Source: Emticicia oligotrophica DSM 17448 | GTDB lineage: Bacteria; Bacteroidota; Bacteroidia; Cytophagales; Spirosomataceae | Assembly: GCF_000263195.1 (NCBI RefSeq) | Contig: NC_018748.1 | Span: 186,001 to 250,000, forward strand | Reading direction: 5' to 3' | Length of the DNA stretch: 64,000 bases | Shown: piece after piece, positions 9,007 to 17,191 of the stretch | Layout: each line of letters starts with the position of its first letter | How positions within the stretch are numbered: position 1 is the first letter of the stretch | Translations under genes and position numbers: made by a program | Notes under the pieces: model-generated | Told to the model about the DNA's origin: nothing | Database searches by the model: none | Seen by the model: only the letters and a program-made list of their open reading frames with translations

Positions 9007-9033
9007 CGTTTGGTGGAAATATTTTTTAATTTA

Positions 9034-9892
9034 AGACCTGTTTAAATTTTATTCAATAAATGTTTTATAGCAGAGATTTTGACAATTTCTTCTGCTGTTT
9101 CCATTAATAATTCGTAATTGCGACACATTCTTCGGTCATTGTCAAACCAAGCAAAGGTTCTCTCAACAATCCACCTTTTTGGTATTGGCTCGAAAGGTTT
9201 TTTGGGTTTGTCTGTCCGCAGAGTAATTTTAAGAAGATAGCCGAAATTCTTCTTTATTTCAGCTACCAAGTCTCCTCGATAACCGCCATCAGCCAATATG
9301 ATTTTAACGCTACTCAGGAAACTCTTTAAAATTCTCATTAATAGTAAAGCAGCTTGACTATCATGAATATTAGCCACAGTTACCATTACAGCAATCAAAA
9401 AGCCATTTTTATCTACCACTACATGCCGTTTAATACCCTTTATTTTCTTATTGCCATCAATCCCATTTAATGACCGATTATTACCCCATCTTACACTTTG
9501 ACTATCAATTATTCCAAGACTGGGTGAGAAATTCTGACCTTTTTGAAGGCGTACTTTACCTCCTATTTTTTCTAATAAAGCATCAAATTCTTCCAAATCT
9601 ATCCATTTCTTGAAGTAATAATAAACTAATTGCCATTTAGGGAAGTCTTTCGGAAGCATCCGCCATTGACAGCCGGTCTTTGTCAAGTATAAAATAGCAT
9701 TCCAAATTGTTCGTAAACAATGTTTTCGTTTCCTGTTGTTATAGTTTAAAGCTTTTTTGATAAATTGCCCCTGAGCATCTGATAAATCGGTTGAATACAT
9801 CTCTTTTAGGTTTGGTCACTTCAAAGAAAGTATTTTATTCCCATTGTTAGATGCTCATATTTTTTTTAATCACCTATTTTTAAACAGGGTCT
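9034..9892 (-). mobile_element. Complete IS5-family insertion sequence
   Basis: The element is about 859 bp. Its left end reads AGACCTGTTTAAA and the inverted right end AGACCCTGTTTAAA, i.e. terminal inverted repeats of about 13-14 bp with one single-base indel. Each end is flanked by TA, the likely 2-bp target duplication. It encodes one intact transposase. It separates the ribosomal operon from the AT-rich accessory genes. Confidence 0.85.
9042..9800 (-). CDS. IS5-family DDE transposase
   Basis: The 252-residue protein catalyses cut-and-paste movement of its element. The N-terminal DUF4096-type region (SDAQGQFIKKAL, then GCQWRMLPKDFPKW) precedes an RNase H-like core with the first Asp in LGIIDSQSV (about residue 100), the second in IILADGGYRG (about 170) and the Glu in RWIVERTFAW (about 213). 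All three catalytic residues are present and the frame is open, so it may be active. Its stop codon lies inside the left inverted repeat. Confidence 0.93.
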   Translation of the reverse strand: MYSTDLSDAQGQFIKKALNYNNRKRKHCLRTIWNAILYLTKTGCQWRMLPKDFPKWQLVYYYFKKWIDLEEFDALLEKIGGKVRLQKGQNFSPSLGIIDSQSVRWGNNRSLNGIDGNKKIKGIKRHVVVDKNGFLIAVMVTVANIHDSQAALLLMRILKSFLSSVKIILADGGYRGDLVAEIKKNFGYLLKITLRTDKPKKPFEPIPKRWIVERTFAWFDNDRRMCRNYELLMETAEEIVKISAIKHLLNKI

Positions 9893-9909
9893 TAGTTAAG
9901 TGTATAAAT

Positions 9910-11067
9910 TCAAAATCTGTAGTCTATGTTTTTTTTGAATTTAGTATTAATAGCTTTATTGTAATTCTCCAAGTTTTCACATTTTCCACACAACAAAATA
10001 GCCTTTTCTTCCGCTTGAATGGCTTCATCGTATTGTTTCAATTTGTTTAAAATATGTGCTTTTGTATCAAAATATTCTGGTTTTTCTTCTATTTTAAGTA
10101 CTGTGTTTACTAATTGAAGAGAAAGCTCTGTATATTTATCTTTTTCATAAATATTCCAAGCTAAATTATTCATATAGCTAACCACATTCCATTTTAATCT
10201 TGTAATAAGGTATTTTTCAAGCTCTTTTTCAGGTAAATTTTTTACCCCGTAAATATTTAGTAATTCTTTAAAAAATGTTATTTTAACATCTATTATTTTT
10301 TGTTTATCAAGTGCTAATAATTTATTTGAGTATTTTTTTATGAGAGAATCATCACATTCATCATTGTAATAAGTGTCGTAGTCTTCTAATAATTCATAAA
10401 TTTTGTCATTTTCCAAAGAAGTTAAACGGCCAAACAAATCTGCATTCGATTCTATATCTAAATCAAGTTTCCTTAATTCATTCCATTTTTTTTTACAAAA
10501 ATCACTTAGATAAACTTTTTCAATAGATTGCAGAAATCTCCTGTAAGTAATCATATCTCGGTAATACTTATTTTTAGAAGATTTTAAAGGCATATTTACA
10601 AAGGTCTGAAACCCTAAATCATTTACACTCCTCGACCAAGTAATTATGATTGGCAAAAAACTTTCGAAAAAAACGGAATCTTCAGGCATTTCTTTTAAAT
10701 AATTTATCACATAATCATTTTTATTATCAAAATCATAGATTGACTCATTTATTGCTAAACTTTTCAACAAAATGGGTTTTAGTAGCGTTTTATCTCCTGA
10801 AATCTTATACTGGTATTTTAGAACCCATAAATCACCTAAATATTTTTTTAATTCAGTATCCGAAAACTCTTCTCTTTCTTTTAGATTATAATATACATTA
10901 AACGGAAGAATATTGTCAAACTTCTCCTTTAAATGTCTTTTAGGATCATTCTGAACTGCTTTTTTTATTGCATTGGCAATAAAATCGCTGTTTATTTCTT
11001 GTGTAAAAGAAGTAATTTGTATCAGCAAGATTGGGATTATAAGTGAAAGAATTTTCTTTAACGCCAT
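9910..11067 (-). CDS. Exported protein of unknown function, TPR-like C-terminus
   Basis: The function is not recognised. The 385-residue product begins with a Sec signal peptide (MALKKILSLIIPILLIQITS, cleavage probably after SFTQ). The rest is Lys/Glu/Asn-rich and mostly helical. Near the end, AHILNKLKQYDEAIQAEEKA looks like a tetratricopeptide repeat, followed by a CGKC pair. It starts one base after the stop of the 747-residue gene, so it is the last gene of a tight three-gene operon. AT content is visibly higher than in neighbouring housekeeping genes. The right end of the IS lies 18 bp beyond its stop codon. Confidence 0.8.
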   Translation of the reverse strand: MALKKILSLIIPILLIQITSFTQEINSDFIANAIKKAVQNDPKRHLKEKFDNILPFNVYYNLKEREEFSDTELKKYLGDLWVLKYQYKISGDKTLLKPILLKSLAINESIYDFDNKNDYVINYLKEMPEDSVFFESFLPIIITWSRSVNDLGFQTFVNMPLKSSKNKYYRDMITYRRFLQSIEKVYLSDFCKKKWNELRKLDLDIESNADLFGRLTSLENDKIYELLEDYDTYYNDECDDSLIKKYSNKLLALDKQKIIDVKITFFKELLNIYGVKNLPEKELEKYLITRLKWNVVSYMNNLAWNIYEKDKYTELSLQLVNTVLKIEEKPEYFDTKAHILNKLKQYDEAIQAEEKAILLCGKCENLENYNKAINTKFKKNIDYRF

Positions 11068-11068
11068 T

Positions 11069-13312
11069 TTACTTTTTATTTATGTAAGTGTCAAAATAAC
11101 CACATTCATGTATAATTTCTTGATAATATTTGGTTTGTTTATAATTGGTTTTTAATTCGGCGAAATACTTTCCCGCTTTAAAATCACCTTTATAGTCTTT
11201 AGGTCTAATTCGATAAAATTCATTTTGTTCACATTTTGCTAGCATAAATGTACACATTGCCTTAAATTCATTATTATTACTCATTTCAAGAGCTTTTTTG
11301 TAATATATTGCAGCTAGTTGACAATCATATATTTTACTTTTTAACATACCACGCTCTTTTTCAGATTGATAGTCTAAATAGTCAAAATTAACATCATAAT
11401 TATAAGCAATAGATGTTTGATAAAATTTTCGAGCATTACCAAAATTTGTAATATTGTAATAGGCATTAGCCACTTCAAATAACAAGTGTGCTTTTTCTTC
11501 CACATTTGTAAGCCTATCGCTTTCCTTTTTTTTATTATTTATTCGTTTCAAAAAAGATAAAATCGTAAACTTTTCTTTTTGGTCTGCTTCATGGTCGCAA
11601 TCGTGGCAATCTTTAATATGTATAATAAATGGGTCTCCTAATAAGGTATCAGTTCCTGCTTTTACATTACTTTCAAGTTTTATTATACTTTCTGGCAGAT
11701 TATCATTATATACATTAATAATAGCTTGCGTTTCTAATAACCTGTCTTTTGAAAAAGCATACATTTTTTTCAGTAGTTTTTCATAATCATTCTTAGCAGG
11801 TGTATTGATAAATTTGATTGTTTTTTCAAGGTTTTCATCGTCTTCATAATAAAATCCGACCGAATGAGTTTGCCAACATTCGGCTTTTAAAAATTCTTTC
11901 TGTTGCTTGTAAATCATCGAAAAACGACTACTCAACCACTGTACAGCCATAGTCTTTCGTAAATACACATCTGTATCATTTTCTAATATAAGCAGAATTG
12001 ATGGCAGTAATTCTATTTCTGTTTTTTCATTTAAAATAGTTTGAGCTTTGATTTTATTAATTGCACGATATAAGTTTATACTTTTTTTCAAAAGTTCATC
12101 AGTTGATTTGCTTTCTGCTTCTTCAAATTGCATTTCTGCATTTTTCAAATCATTTGATAAACTATACAGATATCCTAAAGCTAAATGCCAAACAGCGTTT
12201 TTTTTATTTTGTGGAGATATTAATCCTTTTTGAATTGTTTGTATCAAAACAGCATTCGGTTTTTTATCTACCAATTCTTTTACAGAGTGATTCAAAATAT
12301 TTTCCTCCTCTATATTTATTGCACGTGTCAATAATACATCAAGATAAGGACTATTGATATTTAATGCTAATATTTCTTTAATTGCACGAGTTGCGTCATT
12401 TAAGTAACCCATCATAAATAGAATAGTGGCTTTTTCTTTATTATTTTTTGCTAAAAACAATGAGGCCTTAAAATCTTTTTCTTCCTGTGGATGAAAACTC
12501 CACAATGCTGTTTCCTGCATTAATTCGCAATTTTCAAAAATTAATGAATAGTAATAATTTGACATACTATACACTTTTCTTTTATATAAAGCGGCAGCTA
12601 CATAGCCCAATGCTCTATAATAAATATTACCATTAGGAGTGAAAAATGCTTTGTTTTTCATAAAGAATGATTCACATCCTGTATAATCTTCATTAAAATA
12701 CAACAAGCGTACAACTTGAAAAAGATAACGTTCTTTAATAAATAAGGATTTAAGATTTATTCCTTGTCGAATCCCTCCTTTGATTAATTTTAACAATAAT
12801 TCATTGTCTTTAAAAATAATAGGAGTATAAGTCCAATCATCATTACCATGATTAGCAAATATTTCACAACGAAGAGCAAAACCTAAATAAAACAAAAAAT
12901 CAAGACTTTTTTCTTTATCTGAGTAATTCAAAATTGCTTTTTTTCTTAAACGTTGGCTAATTTTAGTGTCAGGATTTTTCAAGAAAAAAATTAGTGTATC
13001 TATTTGAGGCAGCGTGCTTGAATATAGTATTTCTTTGATAGAAGTAGTATCAAGTTGTTTATCAAAATAATTGTACCAATCGGTAACATTTTGTTTATAA
13101 AAACCTTGTGTTTTTTCCGCATCTCCATAATACAAGGATGAGGTTGTTCGAAAAAAAGGTTCAAGTTTTTTTTCATGGATAAGTTCTGGTGCGAATAGGG
13201 AATTCTCATAATCTCGCCCATACCCATTTTTAAAATCATCGCCACCAGCACAAAAAGCGAAAATCAAAACTACACTAACGGAAAAAAGAGCTAATTTGAG
13301 AAAATTCTTCAT
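11069..13312 (-). CDS. Large exported helical-repeat protein, probable lipoprotein
   Basis: The function is not recognised. The 747-residue product starts with a hydrophobic signal (MKNFLKLALFSVSVVLIFAF) followed by CAGGDD, compatible with a lipoprotein Cys although -1 is Phe. The body has scattered TPR-like pairs, e.g. HLALGYLYSLSNDLKNAEMQ near residue 375 and AIYYKKALEMSNNNEF near residue 690. The segment HIKDCHDCDHEADQ near residue 565 is a Cys/His cluster that could bind metal. Its start overlaps the end of the upstream lipoprotein gene by 38 bp, which implies translational coupling. Confidence 0.8.
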   Translation of the reverse strand: MKNFLKLALFSVSVVLIFAFCAGGDDFKNGYGRDYENSLFAPELIHEKKLEPFFRTTSSLYYGDAEKTQGFYKQNVTDWYNYFDKQLDTTSIKEILYSSTLPQIDTLIFFLKNPDTKISQRLRKKAILNYSDKEKSLDFLFYLGFALRCEIFANHGNDDWTYTPIIFKDNELLLKLIKGGIRQGINLKSLFIKERYLFQVVRLLYFNEDYTGCESFFMKNKAFFTPNGNIYYRALGYVAAALYKRKVYSMSNYYYSLIFENCELMQETALWSFHPQEEKDFKASLFLAKNNKEKATILFMMGYLNDATRAIKEILALNINSPYLDVLLTRAINIEEENILNHSVKELVDKKPNAVLIQTIQKGLISPQNKKNAVWHLALGYLYSLSNDLKNAEMQFEEAESKSTDELLKKSINLYRAINKIKAQTILNEKTEIELLPSILLILENDTDVYLRKTMAVQWLSSRFSMIYKQQKEFLKAECWQTHSVGFYYEDDENLEKTIKFINTPAKNDYEKLLKKMYAFSKDRLLETQAIINVYNDNLPESIIKLESNVKAGTDTLLGDPFIIHIKDCHDCDHEADQKEKFTILSFLKRINNKKKESDRLTNVEEKAHLLFEVANAYYNITNFGNARKFYQTSIAYNYDVNFDYLDYQSEKERGMLKSKIYDCQLAAIYYKKALEMSNNNEFKAMCTFMLAKCEQNEFYRIRPKDYKGDFKAGKYFAELKTNYKQTKYYQEIIHECGYFDTYINKK

Positions 13313-14279
13313 GTGAAAAATGTGAAATATTTGTAGAATCTAGGTCAAAGAATATGACATTTGAAGGACGTTTTATGTGTTTTGATAACAAGTTTACTGC
13401 TTGATAAAGCTCTTTTGTGGAAATCTTTTCAATAAAAATTTCATCATTTTTTTGAAAATAAATTCCTCTCCAATATTTCCCTTCTAAAAATTGAAAATGT
13501 TGTTGATTTATTATATTGACAAAAGTTTGTTGTTTTAGTTCACTATCATCAATTTTTGAAAGTAAATTAATGATTTCACCATTTCTCAAAACATAGCCCC
13601 AACGAAAAATTGGTAGAGCAACATCTAAAGAAAAAGGATACTCTTTTATAGATTTGACATATTGACTGGCATCATAGGTATTATAAATCGAATTTTTTTT
13701 AAAATTTCCAAGTTTGCCCATATTATAGAACATTAATACACCTTTATCGCAAGGAGGAATTCCTGTTTTAAAATAATATTTTATTTGATGTAATCGAATC
13801 GTAACTGAAACTTTTAGACTTCTCTTTATTTTTAATTTCTTTAAAAAGGCAAAATATTTAGACTTTGTAGCATCACTCCAGTCACAATCTATCTGAATTT
13901 CAGTATTATTTTTAATTCCAATAGTTTTATTTATTTTGTCTACCAATTCGAGCGTTTTATTTGATAAACTTTCTATTTCTCTCTCAGATAAATTAATAAA
14001 TACCTCATTCTTGATATATATAACTGGAATAATAATTAAGTCTTTGAATGTTGATTTTGGAAAATAAACCTTTGCTACTGGAATGGGTTTGCTGTTCCAC
14101 TTAATATCGAAATATCTTACATAAATACTTGAAGAATGTGTTAATAAATGTTTTTCGTTTTTAGTCAATTTAACAGTTGGCTTCCAATAATAAAATGCAT
14201 ATTTAGCATCATTACTACTTTTATTGTTGCATGACAAACACAAAATAACAATTATTGAATATATATTAATATATTTCAT
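13275..14279 (-). CDS. Lipoprotein with TIM-barrel/glycoside-hydrolase-like features
   Basis: The 334-residue product has a lipoprotein signal (MKYINIYSIIVILCLSCNNK). The segment EIQIDCDWSDATKSKYFAFL (about residues 130-150) resembles the strand-4 region of GH18-like barrels, where acidic residues follow a beta strand, and LKVSVTIRLHQIKYY, KGVLMFYNMGK and FSLDVALPIFRWGYVLRNG look like further barrel strands. Catalysis is not proven and a family cannot be named. It is the first gene of the trio and lies just after the 901-residue gene (7 bp). Confidence 0.75.
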   Translation of the reverse strand: MKYINIYSIIVILCLSCNNKSSNDAKYAFYYWKPTVKLTKNEKHLLTHSSSIYVRYFDIKWNSKPIPVAKVYFPKSTFKDLIIIPVIYIKNEVFINLSEREIESLSNKTLELVDKINKTIGIKNNTEIQIDCDWSDATKSKYFAFLKKLKIKRSLKVSVTIRLHQIKYYFKTGIPPCDKGVLMFYNMGKLGNFKKNSIYNTYDASQYVKSIKEYPFSLDVALPIFRWGYVLRNGEIINLLSKIDDSELKQQTFVNIINQQHFQFLEGKYWRGIYFQKNDEIFIEKISTKELYQAVNLLSKHIKRPSNVIFFDLDSTNISHFSHEEFSQISSFFR

Positions 14280-14286
14280 AATTCTC

Positions 14287-16992
14287 CTATTTCAACTTCA
14301 CTGTCCAAACTTCAAAGTTAGACTTATTGGGATTATAAATGAATAATTTATTGTAAGCTTCCGAGTAAGTTATGGCTGGTAAACTACTGGCAATCAATGA
14401 TTTATTTCCTAGCAAATTACCTTTCAAGTCGAAGAATGTATTATTCTTTCCATCAAACACAGTAATGATTCGAATATCATGCCCTAAATCAAAATACTTA
14501 AGTTGAGCTTTCAAGAAATTGGTATTTTCAATTTTAAGTACCGATGCACCTTGCTTATTAAAAATAAGCATAGATGTTGACGTACGGCGTACTACCAACC
14601 AATCCTTATGATTTTGGTCGAATAATAACTCGAAAATCGTGCCCTTGTCGGGTCGTTCTAATTGCACACTTGCCTCATTGAGGCTATTTCCGAGCATATC
14701 TACTTTTTTTATCTCACCGATTTCTGAAACTAATGTAAGAACAGAGTTTTTATTAGCATCTTCCTCTATTATCATTCCTATCGGGCGAGCCGTAAGAGGA
14801 ACTTTAGGAAATCCACTTAAGCTGTGACCTTGTTCATACAAAACGCTTAATGTACCATCACGCTGCAAAACCGCCAAATAGGTATTATTTTTATATTTTA
14901 CTGGTGAAATCTGAACAATGTTTCCGAGTTGTAAAGAAGTACGAACTTGTGAAACTTTTTGTGTTTCTTCATTCAGTAAATATATTTTACCAGCTCCATC
15001 AACAACATATATTTTGGTCTCGCTTACAGCTAATGCCTTCACCCCCCCTACTAAATCAAGCTCTGGTTTACTCGCTACAATACCTTGAACAGCATCACGA
15101 CTTAATACAACTAAATCGCTGGGGGTTGTGCTGAGATAATGCAAGAGCCCATCTTGAAAATAATCTGTAGGTAGTAAATAATTTGTGGCAATTTCCTGAC
15201 CCAATGCAATTGAATTAATCTCTTTGGCATTGTTTGAAATTAACTTAAGCTGTTGATTTGTCTGGATGATAATTTCATCATTATTAGATGGCGTCTTTAT
15301 AACATTAGGCATACCGATAATTGGTGCTCCCATCGATAAGCTATCTTGCAAGAAAAATTTATTTAAGATATTTTCTTTCTGTGTTTGTGGTATTTTTTCA
15401 ATTAATAGCTTAGTTCCGAATTTATTATTCATTACAAAGTTTTCTATCGCAATAAATCGTAAGTCTTTAATTCTACCTTCATGCTTTTCGGTGGAACTTT
15501 GCCATTTTTTGGGTAATGAATAAAATATATTATTCCAAATTCGCTGTGGACTAATCATGGCTGTTACTTGCGATTGTGGACTTAGACGTGCAATAAAATC
15601 ACGGTATAAATTAGTTTTAGCCCATGTTTGTCCAGTATTGAGATTATTCAGATAATCTCGCATGGCATCGTCATCGCTGGCCAAAATAATGTAATCATCT
15701 TTTTGGGTATAGTAACAATCTGAGAAACCTCTAAAAACTGAACCAAATAACATAGCGGGCAGCTGACTTACCTGAATCTTGCGAACATAGTTATTCAAAT
15801 AAGTAAAAGGTTGTGGCTTGAAATAACTTGATATCTTTTCGGCATCAGTGGCCAAATCATCAAATAAATTAAGTGCCTCTGCCGAATCGTCAGTTTTTAT
15901 TAGAAGAATCTTCTTCGAAGGTTCATCAGCTGAAGTTTCCATTTCACAAAGCACAATCTCATCTTTCAAAAAAGAATAAAAACCATTGATATTGGCATTG
16001 AGCAAGCGATTCACACTATCTTTCTCAGCTACTAATTCAGCTTCATTATTTTTTAGATAAGCAATGAAATCTTGTGCTAAAGTAAGTTTATTTTTAAAAC
16101 TAAGTCGAATAGCGATAGCTGTGTTTTCAGGAATAAGAGCCGCACAACCAAAGGGTTGAGGTTTTTGTCGAGCAAAAATTCCTAAAAAAGGTATTGAGTT
16201 GGTTCCTTTAGAATGAATATAAGCAGAAATAATATTAGGTACTTTTTGCTTTTCAAAAACAATATCTGGATTTCTCGGCGTAATATTACCGAAAAACTCA
16301 ATCAAATTGGGCGATAATTGAGATGGCAAAATATCTGCAACATCTTGCAGGTTTTTACTCTTAAAGTAAATGTGAGCAGTTCCTTTACGGCTCTCTTTGA
16401 AAGGTGGTAATTCGAGCGAAACACCAGATTTTATTCGATTAGCCACTTCTTCAAGCAAAACTTTTGAGGCACTACAAATCAGGAAATCATCGTGAACAAA
16501 GAAATTAAATAGCAGACGGCTATTGATATCATACAATTCATTAATTCGCAAACCCTTAAAGTTTCGACTATACACCTTCCTTTTGGTGGCATCAGGAACA
16601 AGTAAATTATTTAAAAAAGATTCATCGCCAAACGAGCCAGCGGGAATATATAAAATGTATTCGAGGTTTTTCTTATTTTCTCGATGAAGTGAATAGGTAA
16701 TTAATTTTTTCTCTACAAACTTTTTTGAGAGCTCTTGATTATCAACACTTTCGGTTACTTTTTTTAATTGAGCCAATGCATCATAGAAAAAAGGAATATC
16801 AGAAAGCTGAGTTGGGTCTGTTTTCTCGAAAAGTGATTGTTGTATTTCGGCACTTTCAACAACTAAAAAAGCATTTTCTGGTACAAAACTCCAAGCATCT
16901 TTGCGAGGAGCCAACCAAATTTTATAGGCAATTAATACAGCTGCTATTAAAAGAATGGCATTGATATACCAAATATGTTTTGCTTTTATCAT
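14287..16992 (-). CDS. Membrane-anchored DUF3352-like protein with C-terminal propeller-like region
   Basis: The 901-residue product has one N-terminal membrane anchor (IWYINAILLIAAVLIAYKIW) and a large extracytoplasmic part. The opening SFVPENAFLVVESAEIQQSL is the pattern of DUF3352-type proteins, common and uncharacterised in Bacteroidota. The last ~300 residues have repeated short beta strands (KALAVSETKIYVVDGAGKIY, NTYLAVLQRDGTLSVLYEQG) that suggest a beta-propeller. It heads the leftward gene group and is divergent from mnmE. The function is unknown. Confidence 0.8.
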   Translation of the reverse strand: MIKAKHIWYINAILLIAAVLIAYKIWLAPRKDAWSFVPENAFLVVESAEIQQSLFEKTDPTQLSDIPFFYDALAQLKKVTESVDNQELSKKFVEKKLITYSLHRENKKNLEYILYIPAGSFGDESFLNNLLVPDATKRKVYSRNFKGLRINELYDINSRLLFNFFVHDDFLICSASKVLLEEVANRIKSGVSLELPPFKESRKGTAHIYFKSKNLQDVADILPSQLSPNLIEFFGNITPRNPDIVFEKQKVPNIISAYIHSKGTNSIPFLGIFARQKPQPFGCAALIPENTAIAIRLSFKNKLTLAQDFIAYLKNNEAELVAEKDSVNRLLNANINGFYSFLKDEIVLCEMETSADEPSKKILLIKTDDSAEALNLFDDLATDAEKISSYFKPQPFTYLNNYVRKIQVSQLPAMLFGSVFRGFSDCYYTQKDDYIILASDDDAMRDYLNNLNTGQTWAKTNLYRDFIARLSPQSQVTAMISPQRIWNNIFYSLPKKWQSSTEKHEGRIKDLRFIAIENFVMNNKFGTKLLIEKIPQTQKENILNKFFLQDSLSMGAPIIGMPNVIKTPSNNDEIIIQTNQQLKLISNNAKEINSIALGQEIATNYLLPTDYFQDGLLHYLSTTPSDLVVLSRDAVQGIVASKPELDLVGGVKALAVSETKIYVVDGAGKIYLLNEETQKVSQVRTSLQLGNIVQISPVKYKNNTYLAVLQRDGTLSVLYEQGHSLSGFPKVPLTARPIGMIIEEDANKNSVLTLVSEIGEIKKVDMLGNSLNEASVQLERPDKGTIFELLFDQNHKDWLVVRRTSTSMLIFNKQGASVLKIENTNFLKAQLKYFDLGHDIRIITVFDGKNNTFFDLKGNLLGNKSLIASSLPAITYSEAYNKLFIYNPNKSNFEVWTVKLK

Positions 16993-17095
16993 ATTTCAAA
17001 TGTCGAAAGTAGCTGGCTGCTAGTCGAAAGTTTTAAATAAATTATCGACTGTTTAGTCACAATTACTAAATTTAAGATTTTAGTTGGTAGATTTG

Positions 17096-17103
17096 CAAAA
17101 ATA
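17096..17103 (-). promoter_or_regulatory. Promoter of the leftward group starting at 16992
   Basis: TATTTTTG on the minus strand matches TAnnTTTG exactly; 19 bp upstream lies TTTT in place of the -33 TTTG. It sits about 100 bp before the 901-residue gene, back to back with the mnmE promoter. Confidence 0.5.
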
Positions 17104-17134
17104 AGTAATTAAAACTACGATTAAAAAGATTTAG

Positions 17135-17142
17135 TACTTTTG
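17135..17142 (+). promoter_or_regulatory. mnmE promoter, -7 element
   Basis: TACTTTTG matches TAnnTTTG. Initiation near 17149 would leave about 43 bases before the ATG at 17192. No clear TTTG is seen at -33. Confidence 0.5.
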
Positions 17143-17191
17143 CAAGCAGGTTTCTATCGTGGGTTTTATAGATTCTTTTTACAATCAAAAA

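Larger units (their letters stand above)
8595..9033. other. Long leader region upstream of rplC
   Basis: No convincing gene is present. The region holds two minus-strand promoters (8976-9006 and 8669-8700), a GTTGGC/GCCAAC hairpin at 8734-8749, and long-range pairing between GGTCAA (8895-8900) and TTTGACC (8938-8944). RNA from the distal promoter would carry a leader of about 375 nt before rplC. A short open stretch (8753-8896, minus strand) has no start or recognised homology. Confidence 0.5.

Noticed and set aside
9031-9895. 3-bp TTA target duplication of the IS
   Set aside because: The flanks read TTA on the left and TAG on the right when the ends are aligned; only TA is shared.
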